This document shows positions 31,172 through 39,814 of a stretch of 64,000 nucleotides of DNA, piece after piece. The first letter of the stretch is position 1. Every line of letters begins with the position of its first letter. Location of the stretch: the NCBI GenBank assembly GCA_022767285.1, contig JALENY010000017.1:1-64000 (forward strand). Direction: 5' to 3'. The notes below the pieces were generated by a model, which saw only the letters and a list, made by a program, of their open reading frames with translations, had not been told where the DNA came from and ran no database searches. The DNA comes from Lachnospiraceae bacterium. GTDB lineage: Bacteria; Bacillota; Clostridia; Lachnospirales; Lachnospiraceae. Both the position numbers and the translations under genes were made by a program.

Positions 31172-32236
31172 ATGTATTGCGAAAAATGTGGAAAACAGTT
31201 GAAAGACGGTGTCCCGTTTTGCAAATATTGCGGTGCTAAGCAAAAGGTACAGCAGGAGCGCAGCCAGAGCGAAAACCAAAGTGATCGGCAGAAAAATGGT
31301 TATCAACCGGGAGAAGGTGAGCAGGGACAGCAGCCGAATTATGTGCAGAGTGATTATCAGCAGCAGAGCGGTTATCAGCAGCAGAGCGGTTATCAGCAGA
31401 ATGGCGGTTATCAACAGCAGGGCGGCTATCAGCAGAATGGATACCAGCAAGGCATTTATCAACAGAATGGCTATCAGCATAATGACTATCCTCAGAGCAG
31501 CTATAACCAGGGGGATTATTGGCAGAACGACTATTCTCAGAGCAGCTATAACCAGGGCGGCTATCAGCAGAATGGATATCCGCAGAATTATGGACAGACC
31601 GGTGATCCTCAGGGATATCAGCAGCCACACCTGCAATCCCAGGGAAATCACTTACCTCAGGGGCATGGCGTCCACAGAGTAGCGGAAGCCGGTTCCCGCG
31701 GTGCCCATGCTGCAGGCGCAGCTGTGCGCGGCGGACGTAAGGCAGCTCAATCAGCGATAACCATAAAGCTTCTTGCAATCATTGCGGCAGTTTTGATCGT
31801 GATCGCGGGACTTTTATATTTCTTCTTCTTCAGTTCCAAGAAACCGGAAGATACCGTTGAAAAACTGGAAAAAGCCATGAATGAGCTGGATCAGGATGCT
31901 CTGTTGGAATGCTTCGACGGTCAGATGAATGACCTGTATTCCGGAATGCTTGGCATCGGGGGCGAACTGACCGGTATTGATCTCGGCTCCTGGGCTGATC
32001 TGGCATCCGGACTTGGCGGAATCATGTCTGCGGCAGGCCTGTCGCCTCAAGTGGAGCTTACGGTCATTGATGTGGAATATACGGGGGATGACAGCTGTGT
32101 GGTAACGGTTGACTTCAAAATGACCTATATGGGGGAGGTTTCATCAGAAACGCAATATCTTCCAATGGTAAAAGAGGGAAGAGAATGGTTAATCAGTATG
32201 TCCGGACTGTCAGACTGGTCAGGACTCGGTTTTTAA
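31172..32236 (+). CDS. Zinc-ribbon membrane protein with a Gly-Tyr-Gln-rich prion-like tract
   Basis: A 354-residue protein. An N-terminal zinc ribbon (cysteines 3, 6, 17 and 20, MYCEKCGKQ...FCKYCGAK) is followed by about 110 residues of low complexity, rich in Tyr, Gln, Asn and Gly and made of GYQQ/NGYQQ/SSYNQG units. Then come a Gly/Ala/Arg segment, a single membrane helix (LLAIIAAVLIVIAGLLYFFFF, about 195-215), and a C-terminal domain of about 130 residues that would lie outside. The DNA repeats (ggttatcagcagcagagc units) show recent expansion. Zinc-ribbon plus one helix is common in clostridial envelope proteins of unknown role. A terminator follows. Confidence 0.8.
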   Translation: MYCEKCGKQLKDGVPFCKYCGAKQKVQQERSQSENQSDRQKNGYQPGEGEQGQQPNYVQSDYQQQSGYQQQSGYQQNGGYQQQGGYQQNGYQQGIYQQNGYQHNDYPQSSYNQGDYWQNDYSQSSYNQGGYQQNGYPQNYGQTGDPQGYQQPHLQSQGNHLPQGHGVHRVAEAGSRGAHAAGAAVRGGRKAAQSAITIKLLAIIAAVLIVIAGLLYFFFFSSKKPEDTVEKLEKAMNELDQDALLECFDGQMNDLYSGMLGIGGELTGIDLGSWADLASGLGGIMSAAGLSPQVELTVIDVEYTGDDSCVVTVDFKMTYMGEVSSETQYLPMVKEGREWLISMSGLSDWSGLGF

Positions 32237-32240
32237 AAAA

Positions 32241-32272
32241 AGGGAACAGGCCAAATGCCTGTTCTCTTTTTT
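32241..32272 (+). terminator. Intrinsic terminator after the zinc-ribbon gene
   Basis: GGGAACAGGC/GCCTGTTCTC stem with CAAAT loop, followed by TTTTTT. Confidence 0.88.
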
Positions 32273-32392
32273 ACGGCAAAAACACACAACAGACATATTT
32301 TTGTGATAATATAATAGTGTATGATAATGGAAACGCGCGAGCGTGCTTCTCTTTGTGCAGCGGGAGAAAATATAAATCGGATACGGAGGCGC

Positions 32393-33079
32393 ATGTCTGT
32401 GGATAAATTAAAGATTCTTGTGGTAGATGATGAGAGCCGGATGCGGAAACTGGTAAAAGATTTTCTGGTAAAGAACGATTTTGAAGTGCTGGAAGCGGAA
32501 GATGGCGAAGCAGCAATGGGGATTTTTTATAATACGAAGGATCTTGCATTGATTATTTTGGATGTGATGATGCCTAAGATGGACGGGTGGCAGGTATGCC
32601 GTGAGATCCGGCAGTATTCAAAAGTGCCGATCATCATGCTGACTGCCCGGGGAGATGAGCGTGATGAGCTGCGCGGATTTGAACTGGGGGTTGATGAGTA
32701 TATTTCAAAACCTTTCAGCCCCAGGATTCTGGTGGCAAGAGTGGAGGCAATCCTGAGGAGAACCGGTCAGACAGAGGACAGTGATGTGATTGAAGTCGCC
32801 GGCATCGTATTGAACAAGGCAGCCCATGAAGTGACGGTGGATGGAAAGCCTATTGAACTCAGTTACAAAGAATTTGAATTGCTGACATATTTCATGAAAA
32901 ATCAGGGTATAGCACTTTCAAGGGAAAAAATACTGAACGCGGTCTGGAACTATGACTATTTCGGCGATGCCCGGACTATCGATACCCATGTTAAAAAACT
33001 GAGAAGTAAAATGGGGAAAAAAGGAGAACTGATTCGGACTGTTTGGGGAATGGGTTATAAATTCGAGGTGGAATCATGA
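32393..33079 (+). CDS. OmpR/PhoB-family response regulator
   Basis: A 228-residue regulator. The receiver domain (KILVVDDESRMRKL, phosphoacceptor Asp in LIILDVMMPKMDG, switch Thr in IIMLTARG, Lys in YISKPFSPR) is joined to a winged-helix output domain (ELSYKEFELLTYFMKNQG, GDARTIDTHVKKLRSKMG). The start is not fully certain: GGAGG is 3 nt from this ATG and 9 nt from a GTG two codons on. The stop overlaps the kinase start as ATGA. Targets are not evident; neighbouring genes are a zinc-ribbon protein and a PTS operon with its own regulator. Confidence 0.93.
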   Translation: MSVDKLKILVVDDESRMRKLVKDFLVKNDFEVLEAEDGEAAMGIFYNTKDLALIILDVMMPKMDGWQVCREIRQYSKVPIIMLTARGDERDELRGFELGVDEYISKPFSPRILVARVEAILRRTGQTEDSDVIEVAGIVLNKAAHEVTVDGKPIELSYKEFELLTYFMKNQGIALSREKILNAVWNYDYFGDARTIDTHVKKLRSKMGKKGELIRTVWGMGYKFEVES

Positions 33080-34530
33080 AACGAACGATCCGGGCACAAT
33101 TGATCGCAGTTTTTATCAGTCTGATTGCACTGGCGCTGATTCTGATCGCGGTGATTAATTACTGCTGGCTTGGTCGATACTATGTGTACCACAAACAGAA
33201 TATTCTGGAGGATGCATACGAAGAACTGAATCGGGCGGATAGTTTTGAGGAGGGATTTTCCAGTACTGTACTGAAGATGACATCCACCGGCAATCTGTCC
33301 GTAGCCGTGACAGATCCGAGCTTTGCTGTGATCACATCCACATCCCGTGACGGCAGAAACATGGCGATCCGTCTTCTTGGCTATTATACGGGGTGGTATC
33401 AGGATAAACTGATGGTGTTGGAAAAAAACGATCATTATGTAGTTCAGCAGAGCTTTGATAAAGCGGTAAATCTGGAGTATCTTGAAATGTGGGGAATACT
33501 GGACAGCGGAAACTGTTTTCTGATACGGACACCACTGGAGAGTATTCAGGAAAGCGTTCGGTTGTCCAATCTTTTTTTTATCGTTGTGGGACTGCTTGTG
33601 GTGATTTTATCGGCCGGTGGGATCTGGTTGTTTGCAAAAAAATTCACACAGCCGGTTACGGAACTGACGGAAATATCCCGCCGTATGACTAATCTGGATT
33701 TTGAGGCGAAGTATAAGGGAAAAAGCAAAAATGAAATCGATATATTGGGTGACAATTTTAACCTTATGTCAGAGGAACTGGAAAAGACGATTTCCGAATT
33801 GAAGACAGCCAATGTGGAACTTCAAAAAGACATTGAAAAGAAAACACAGATTGACGAAATGCGAAAGGATTTTCTGAATAATGTTTCTCATGAGCTCAAA
33901 ACACCGATTGCATTTATCCAGGGTTATGCGGAAGGCCTTAAGGATAATATTAATGAAGATGAGGAGAGCAGAGAATTTTACTGTGATGTGATCATAGATG
34001 AATCGGCAAAAATGAATGCGATGGTGAAAAAACTCCTGACGCTGAATCAGCTTGAGTTCGGAAATGATCAGGTGCAGATGGAGCATTTTAATCTGACAGC
34101 ACTGATTCGCGGAATATTGCAGTCATCGGACATCCTGATTCAGCAGAAATCGGCAGATATTTTGTTTGAATACAACACTCCCATATATGCCTGGGGCGAT
34201 GAATATAAAGTTGAGGAAGTCATTACCAACTATCTGACCAATGCATTGAATCATCTGAAATATGAGAAGAAGATTGAAATACGTATTCAGGAAAACGATG
34301 GAATTTTGCGGACTTCCGTATTTAATACCGGAGATCCCATACCTGAGGAGGATATTGATAAGATCTGGATCAAATTTTATAAAGTGGACAAGGCCAGAAC
34401 CAGAGAATACGGCGGCAGCGGCATAGGGCTGTCCATCGTAAAGGCTGTCATGGACTCCATGAATCAGCAATGCGGTGTGAAAAACTATGAAAACGGTGTA
34501 GAATTCTGGTTTACGCTCGAGTCTAAATAA
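33076..34530 (+). CDS. Sensor histidine kinase
   Basis: A 484-residue kinase. TM1 (about 8-30), an extracytoplasmic sensor domain of about 135 residues, TM2 (about 165-186), HAMP (TQPVTELTEISRRM), HisKA with H272 in NNVSHELKTPIAF, and an ATPase domain with N box (EVITNYLTNALNHL) and G box (YGGSGIGLSIVKAVM). It phosphorylates the response regulator encoded just upstream, with which it overlaps by 4 bp. The sensor domain shows no recognised ligand motif. Confidence 0.93.
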   Translation: MKRTIRAQLIAVFISLIALALILIAVINYCWLGRYYVYHKQNILEDAYEELNRADSFEEGFSSTVLKMTSTGNLSVAVTDPSFAVITSTSRDGRNMAIRLLGYYTGWYQDKLMVLEKNDHYVVQQSFDKAVNLEYLEMWGILDSGNCFLIRTPLESIQESVRLSNLFFIVVGLLVVILSAGGIWLFAKKFTQPVTELTEISRRMTNLDFEAKYKGKSKNEIDILGDNFNLMSEELEKTISELKTANVELQKDIEKKTQIDEMRKDFLNNVSHELKTPIAFIQGYAEGLKDNINEDEESREFYCDVIIDESAKMNAMVKKLLTLNQLEFGNDQVQMEHFNLTALIRGILQSSDILIQQKSADILFEYNTPIYAWGDEYKVEEVITNYLTNALNHLKYEKKIEIRIQENDGILRTSVFNTGDPIPEEDIDKIWIKFYKVDKARTREYGGSGIGLSIVKAVMDSMNQQCGVKNYENGVEFWFTLESK

Positions 34531-34534
34531 TAAA

Positions 34535-34607
34535 AGTTTGGCACTAGTTTATGGTGCCAAACTATTTTTTGTTTAAATTGCGTATTGCACGGTTCCTCCC
34601 TTATAAT
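34535..34607 (+). promoter_or_regulatory. Terminator/operator palindrome plus promoter module before mtlA
   Basis: AGTTTGGCAC-N9-GTGCCAAACT (34535-34563) followed by ATTTTTT ends the kinase operon. It is followed by TTTAAATTG, a -35-like TTGCGT (34578-34583), an 18-bp spacer and TATAAT (34602-34607). The same arrangement recurs at 38225-38298 before the EIIA gene. The TTTGGCAC arms resemble the MtlR operator half-site TTGNCACA of Bacilli, so the palindrome may double as the MtlR site. Confidence 0.65.
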
Positions 34608-34679
34608 AAGATCATCAGATAACGAATTGGCCATTCCGTTATAAAAGCGAAAAATCATAGTTTGAGTTGGAGGATAATG

Positions 34680-36074
34680 ATGAAAGAAAAAGTTCAGTCA
34701 TTCGGAAGATTTTTGAGCAGTATGGTTATGCCAAATATTGGCGCTTTTATAGCCTGGGGGCTGATTACCGCTTTGTTCATTGAAAAGGGATGGTGGCCCA
34801 ATGAGCAGCTTGCATCAATGGTAGGACCGATGTCGACCTATCTTTTACCGTTGCTGATTGCCTATACCGGTGGTAAAATGATTGCAGATGTAAGAGGCGG
34901 TGTAATTGGAAGCATTGCAACCTTTGGCGTTATTGCTGCGACAGATGTGCCTATGTTTCTCGGAGCAATGGTTATGGGACCGTTGGCCGGTTGGGTCATC
35001 AAAAAGTTTGATAAACTCGTAAGCGGTCATGTAAAAGCAGGATTTGAAATGCTCGTAAACAATTTCTCTATTGGAATTATCGGTGGATTACTGGCAATTC
35101 TAGCGTACTATGGATTTGCGCCGGTTGTGACCGGACTTACGAATGCCATGGCGGCAGGTGTTGCATTTTTTGTAACACACGGTTTGCTGCCCATTGCCAG
35201 TCTGTTTATTGAACCGGCAAAAGTGTTGTTTCTGAATAATGCAATCAACCACGGAATTTTATCTCCGATGGGAATTGATCAGGCAAAAGAGCTGGGTCAG
35301 TCGGTATTTTTCCTGATGGAGGCGAATCCGGGACCGGGACTTGGAATCCTGCTGGCATACTGTATCGCAGGAAAGGGAAGCGCAAAAACCACGGCTCCTG
35401 GTGCTGTTATTATCCATTTCTTTGGCGGCATTCACGAGATCTATTTTCCATATATTCTGATGAATCCGGTACTTTTGGCTTCAGCAGTTCTGGGGGGTGC
35501 AGCGGGCATCTTCACGTTTAATCTTTTTGGAGCAGGTCTGGTATCGCCGGCTTCACCGGGAAGTATCCTGGCGATACTTGCCATGACACCAAAGGGACAG
35601 TATCTGGGTATTCTGGCCGGTGTGCTGGTTTCGGCCGCAGTGGCACTGGTGACAGCGATCCCGCTGATCCGAATTTTCGGAAAAAAGAAATCGCTGGAAG
35701 AAGCAGTGGCAGAAAAAGATTCGATGAAAGCCCAGTCAAAGGGAATCAAAGAAACGAAAACCCCGGAAGAAGCTTCAGCAGCTCCATCGGAAAAAATCAG
35801 AAAAATCGTGTTTGCCTGTGACGCAGGCATGGGATCTTCCGCCATGGGTGCAACGGTATTAAAGAAAAAGCTAAAAGAAGTGGGAAGAGAAGATATCGTG
35901 GTGGAACATGCATCCGTTTCTTCCATCCCGGCAGATGCACAGATCGTTGTAACGCATGAATCACTGAAAGAGCGCGCACAGCACAGCTGCCCGACGGCAC
36001 GTCTGATCCTGATCACAAACTTTATGGCAGCACCGCAGTACAATGAACTGGCATCAGAACTGAAGGATAAATAA
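34680..36074 (+). CDS. mtlA: PTS mannitol-type transporter subunit IICB
   Basis: A 464-residue fused membrane and IIB protein. The IIC part spans about residues 10-335 with MVMPNIGAFIAWGL, YTGGKMIADVRGGVIGSIATFG and FFGGIHEIYFPYILMNP, typical of MtlA. The IIB domain starts near 380 with IVFACDAGMGSSAMGA, which carries the phosphorylated cysteine. EIIA is encoded separately downstream. GGAGG is 6 nt before this ATG; another ATG sits 3 nt earlier. It takes up and phosphorylates a hexitol or hexose. The pathway genes nearby are not the usual mtlD, so the substrate may differ from mannitol. Confidence 0.9.
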   Translation: MKEKVQSFGRFLSSMVMPNIGAFIAWGLITALFIEKGWWPNEQLASMVGPMSTYLLPLLIAYTGGKMIADVRGGVIGSIATFGVIAATDVPMFLGAMVMGPLAGWVIKKFDKLVSGHVKAGFEMLVNNFSIGIIGGLLAILAYYGFAPVVTGLTNAMAAGVAFFVTHGLLPIASLFIEPAKVLFLNNAINHGILSPMGIDQAKELGQSVFFLMEANPGPGLGILLAYCIAGKGSAKTTAPGAVIIHFFGGIHEIYFPYILMNPVLLASAVLGGAAGIFTFNLFGAGLVSPASPGSILAILAMTPKGQYLGILAGVLVSAAVALVTAIPLIRIFGKKKSLEEAVAEKDSMKAQSKGIKETKTPEEASAAPSEKIRKIVFACDAGMGSSAMGATVLKKKLKEVGREDIVVEHASVSSIPADAQIVVTHESLKERAQHSCPTARLILITNFMAAPQYNELASELKDK

Positions 36075-36093
36075 AAGAAAGGTCTGGTAAGAT

Positions 36094-38196
36094 ATGGAAT
36101 ACACACCCCGTGTCCGGCAGATTCTGCTGGTTCTTTTGAAACAGCAGGAACCAATATCGGTAAAAAATCTGGCAGAACAGATTACTGTCAGTAAACGGAC
36201 GGTTCAGAGAGAACTGGATTATATCAATTATCTTCTGAAGAAGCGAAAACTGGAATTGGGATCAAAAACCGGAACGGGGATTTGGATTCAGGGAGATGAG
36301 ACCAGCCGCAGAGCCCTTCTTTCCGAACTGGAAGGAAGGGATATTCTGGATTTGGCCGATAAAGAGACGAGGCGCAACCGGCTGATTCTGGAACTGCTGA
36401 AAGATCAGGAACCGAAAAAATTGTATTATTATAGTAACCTGTTTGGCGTCAGCGAGGCTACCATCAGTAAAGACATGGAAAAGATCGAACCTTGGTTTCA
36501 TCGGTTTCAGCTCACGCTGGTACGCAAACCGGGTTATGGTGTGACGCTGGAGGGCAGTGAGATGGACTACCGGGCAGCTATCCGTGAATTTATCGCCGGG
36601 AATATGAATACACCTGCTGTTGACAGAATCTATGATAAACAATATGAGACGGCTCATGACGAGGTCAGTGCAGAAAAAATCAAAGACGCTTTTCAATTGC
36701 TGAACCTGGAGATTCTGCGACGGGTGTGCAGATCATTTGACAGCATTCGGGATGACAGGATCCGCAATCTGACTCAGGAGTCGTATACCAGTCTGATTCT
36801 GCATGCTGCTATTGCGGTAGAACGCGTAAAAATGGGTGAGATCATCGATGATAAACTGAAACTGGCAGATAAAATATCGTATGGTGACAGTGATTATGAA
36901 CTGGCCAGAACACTGGTTTCCACGCTGGAAGATGAATTTGAAATCGAGATACCGGATTTGGAATATCTGTATGTCTGTCTGCACATTAAAGGTGCAAAAA
37001 TGCAGAAAAGCGGATGGAATGATATGGAGGATATGACGCCGGAAACGCAGCAGGAACTGGAGGAACTGGTTCACGGTATGATCGTGGCATATGACGAATC
37101 CATGGCGGAAATACTGGAAGCGGACACGGAATTTGTGCAGGGGCTTCTGACTCACATCCGGCCTACTCTGGTGCGGATGCGCAATCATCTTCCGATTGAA
37201 AATCCGCATCTTGATGAAATACGGGAAGAGTATCCTCTGATTTATGAAAAGTGTGAAAACATCCGAAGATATTTACGTGCAATGACCGGATATGAATATC
37301 CGGACACGGAGATTGGATTTCTTGCCATTCATTTTGGCGCGGCCATTGTTCGTCTTGAGAATGAACGAAATAAAAAACGTGTGGTTGAGGTGGGTTTGGT
37401 CTGTGCAAGCGGAATCGGTATTTCACGGCTTATGGCATCCAGAGTACAGAAGTATTTTGGAAATCGGGTACATATCAATACCTATGGAAGAGAAGACCTG
37501 ACACCGTATGTATTAGGCCGAAATGACTTTTTTGTGTCCAGCATGCATATACAGGAAATGGAAGGTGAAGTGCTGAATGTCAGCCCGCTTCTGCCGGAAT
37601 CGGATATGAAACGCCTTGAGGAACGTGTTGCCGCTTATGAAACACAGCCGGGAAAACGCAGTGAAAACAACGACTTTGAGATGCAGTTGGAAAAAATCAA
37701 TCGTCTGTCTTCCAGAATACGGGAGATTCTGCGGGAATTTCATCTCATAGAGGTGGACAGATATTTGAATTTTCGCGGATTCCTTGGGGAAATTCTGCAG
37801 CAGATCACTTTGTCGGAAGGAAGTCGGCGAATGATTGCGGAGGCATTGACGAAAAGAGAAGAAATCGCCACGCAGGTAATTCCGGAACTGGGAATTGCAC
37901 TTTTCCATGCAAGAACAGAAGGTGTGCAGAAAGTTGGCGTTTATGCCTGCCGGCCGACAGGTGGCACGATCTTTGAAAATGTGTATTTTCAGAAGATATC
38001 CTGTGCACTGATTCTGTTAGTGCCGCGGGATGAAGACCAGGAGGAAAACGGCCGGATTGTTGGCTATATCAGTGAATCGCTTGTTGAAGATGAGGACTTT
38101 CTTGACGTGATACGGTCGGGCTCAGAGGAATTGGTCCGTGACAGCCTGTCAAAAGTATTGAAGCGATATTTTAATCGATATCTGGATCAGTTTTGA
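36094..38196 (+). CDS. mtlR: PRD-containing transcriptional activator (MtlR-type)
   Basis: A 700-residue multidomain regulator. N-terminal helix-turn-helix (VKNLAEQITVSKRTVQRELDYI) and a second winged helix (YYYSNLFGVSEATISKDMEKI) precede two PRDs (about 190-430; second PRD HFGAAIVRLENE), an IIB-Gat-like segment (LVCASGIGISRLMASRVQKYF) and a C-terminal IIA-like domain (about 550-700, GIALFHARTEGV). PTS phosphorylation of these domains sets its activity, as known for MtlR of Bacilli. It lies between IICB and IIA genes, and the duplicated palindrome before mtlA and mtlF is its likely binding site. Confidence 0.92.
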   Translation: MEYTPRVRQILLVLLKQQEPISVKNLAEQITVSKRTVQRELDYINYLLKKRKLELGSKTGTGIWIQGDETSRRALLSELEGRDILDLADKETRRNRLILELLKDQEPKKLYYYSNLFGVSEATISKDMEKIEPWFHRFQLTLVRKPGYGVTLEGSEMDYRAAIREFIAGNMNTPAVDRIYDKQYETAHDEVSAEKIKDAFQLLNLEILRRVCRSFDSIRDDRIRNLTQESYTSLILHAAIAVERVKMGEIIDDKLKLADKISYGDSDYELARTLVSTLEDEFEIEIPDLEYLYVCLHIKGAKMQKSGWNDMEDMTPETQQELEELVHGMIVAYDESMAEILEADTEFVQGLLTHIRPTLVRMRNHLPIENPHLDEIREEYPLIYEKCENIRRYLRAMTGYEYPDTEIGFLAIHFGAAIVRLENERNKKRVVEVGLVCASGIGISRLMASRVQKYFGNRVHINTYGREDLTPYVLGRNDFFVSSMHIQEMEGEVLNVSPLLPESDMKRLEERVAAYETQPGKRSENNDFEMQLEKINRLSSRIREILREFHLIEVDRYLNFRGFLGEILQQITLSEGSRRMIAEALTKREEIATQVIPELGIALFHARTEGVQKVGVYACRPTGGTIFENVYFQKISCALILLVPRDEDQEENGRIVGYISESLVEDEDFLDVIRSGSEELVRDSLSKVLKRYFNRYLDQF

Positions 38197-38224
38197 ACGA
38201 CGCAGTTTTGGCACCATTCGTTAC

Positions 38225-38298
38225 AGCTTTGGCACTATCAGATGGTGCCAAAGCTCTTTTTGTTTAAATTGAAATTCATATTACAGGTGCTATATAAT
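38225..38298 (+). promoter_or_regulatory. Terminator/operator palindrome plus promoter module before mtlF
   Basis: AGCTTTGGCAC-N9-GTGCCAAAGCT (38225-38255) with CTTTTTG forms a terminator. It is followed by TTTAAATTGAAA, whose TTGAAA (38269-38274) is a -35 box, then 18 bp to TATAAT (38293-38298). An extra TTTTGGCACCATT half-site lies just upstream at 38206-38218. It repeats the module in front of mtlA, pointing to co-regulation. Confidence 0.65.
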
Positions 38299-38377
38299 TA
38301 AGCCATAGAAAACAAGAACGTTCTTAATTAAGCAGTAAAGTGACCGATAGTTCAGCGAAATGTGCGGAGGAGTAAAT

Positions 38378-38845
38378 ATGTTATTTTTTAAAAAGAAAGA
38401 GATAGAAACAGAAGAACCGGCATTACTGGAAATGAAAAATATTATAACCGGATGTCAGCGTATGGAGAAGGAACAGGTAATCCGGAGTTTGGGTGATATG
38501 CTGGTAAAGAGCGGATACGTAAGTGACGCGTATGTCGAGGGAATGCTTGCTCGGGAACTTACTTTTTCCACCAATATGGGTAATGGGATCGCCCTTCCTC
38601 ACGGTGTGGAAAGCGCAAAAGAAAACATCAAATATACCGGAATGGCAGTTATGACATTTCCTGAGGGAACGGACTGGAACGGGGAGGATGTCAAAATCGT
38701 CATCGGCATTGCAGCGAATGGTGAGCAGCATCTGGATATTTTAGGAAATATTGCCGAGACATTCTGTGATGAAGAAGCGGTGGAAAAAGCAGTTTCCATG
38801 CAGCCGGAAGGCATTTATCGGATCTTAACCGGAAAGGGTGTGTAA
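38378..38845 (+). CDS. mtlF: PTS mannitol-type transporter subunit IIA
   Basis: A 155-residue EIIA of the fructose-mannitol family. The phospho-accepting histidine is H75 in GNGIALPHGVESAKE. It passes phosphate from HPr to the IIB domain of the MtlA protein. The N-terminal MLFFKKKEIETEE is an extra short tail. GGAGGAG lies 7 nt before the ATG. It heads the second transcription unit of the cluster with its own promoter, and the next gene follows 3 bp after the stop. Confidence 0.92.
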   Translation: MLFFKKKEIETEEPALLEMKNIITGCQRMEKEQVIRSLGDMLVKSGYVSDAYVEGMLARELTFSTNMGNGIALPHGVESAKENIKYTGMAVMTFPEGTDWNGEDVKIVIGIAANGEQHLDILGNIAETFCDEEAVEKAVSMQPEGIYRILTGKGV

Positions 38846-38848
38846 CAA

Positions 38849-39790
38849 ATGATTATAACAGTAACGATGAATCCTGCAATTGATAAAACGGCAGAAGTTA
38901 ATACCTTTTTGCACGGTGAACTGAACCGGTTGACAAAAGTGGAAATTGATGCAGGCGGGAAAGGAATCAATGTATCAAAGACCATTCGTGAACTTGGCGG
39001 GACAACACTGGCCACAGGGTTTCTCGGGGGCAGCGGCGGAGCGGTTATTGCCAGCGTCCTGAAAAAACTGTCTATTCCGGAGCATTTTATTCAGGTGGAC
39101 GGTGAGACCAGGACCAATATGAAATTGGTCGAGCCGGGTGGAGTGCTGACCGAGCTGAACGAGCCGGGACCGATCATCGGGAAAGAACAGGTGGAAACAC
39201 TCTTAAATGATCTTGTTGAGCTGGCCGGACCGGATATCTGGTTTGTACTGGCAGGAAGCATACCGGCAGGTGTGAAACCGGATATTTATGAAAGAATTAT
39301 CCGGGCTGTTAAAGAAAAAGGTGCCAGCGTATTTCTGGATGCGGACGGAGAACTGTTCCGTCGGGCTCTGGAAGCAGGTCCGAATCTGATCAAACCGAAT
39401 AAATTTGAACTGGAACAATATTTTGGCGTTTCTGATGCCAACGAATTAGATCTGATCTACATGGGGAAGAAATTAATGGACAAGGGCGTGCAGATGACAG
39501 TCATTTCCATGGGAAACGAAGGTGCCATGTTCGTGACAAAAGATCAGATCTATCGTGTACCGGGGCTGTCTGTGGAGGCCAGATCTACCGTGGGGGCTGG
39601 CGATGCTATGGTTGCAGCACTTACTTATGGCATGGAACAGAAATATGATCTGAAAACCTGCATCCGTCTTGGTGTTGCGGCATCTGCAGGTGCTGTCATG
39701 ACAGAAGGTACCAAACCGCCTGCAAGAGAAACTGTAGATCGTTTGATGGCATTGGTCGAGATAGAAAATATTTGTTTATTGGAAGATTAA
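38849..39790 (+). CDS. PfkB-family hexose-phosphate kinase (1-phosphofructokinase-like)
   Basis: A 313-residue ribokinase-fold enzyme. VTMNPAIDKTAEV, IDAGGKGINVSKTIRELGG and the anion-hole motif STVGAGDAMVAAL near residue 250 identify the 1-phosphofructokinase/tagatose-6-phosphate kinase branch. It would add a second phosphate to the ketose phosphate made by the PTS and dehydrogenase, giving a 1,6-bisphosphate for aldolase. Start 3 bp after mtlF, so translation is probably coupled. Whether the substrate is fructose 1-phosphate, tagatose 6-phosphate or another ketose phosphate cannot be read here. Confidence 0.88.
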   Translation: MIITVTMNPAIDKTAEVNTFLHGELNRLTKVEIDAGGKGINVSKTIRELGGTTLATGFLGGSGGAVIASVLKKLSIPEHFIQVDGETRTNMKLVEPGGVLTELNEPGPIIGKEQVETLLNDLVELAGPDIWFVLAGSIPAGVKPDIYERIIRAVKEKGASVFLDADGELFRRALEAGPNLIKPNKFELEQYFGVSDANELDLIYMGKKLMDKGVQMTVISMGNEGAMFVTKDQIYRVPGLSVEARSTVGAGDAMVAALTYGMEQKYDLKTCIRLGVAASAGAVMTEGTKPPARETVDRLMALVEIENICLLED

Positions 39791-39814
39791 TGAGAGAACA
39801 GAAGGAGAAGAACG

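Noticed and set aside
38206-38255. Sigma-54 promoter (TGGCAC as a -24 element)
   Set aside because: TGGCAC is present, but no TTGCW follows at the required spacing. The repeats are palindromic arms, and a good sigma-A promoter lies downstream.
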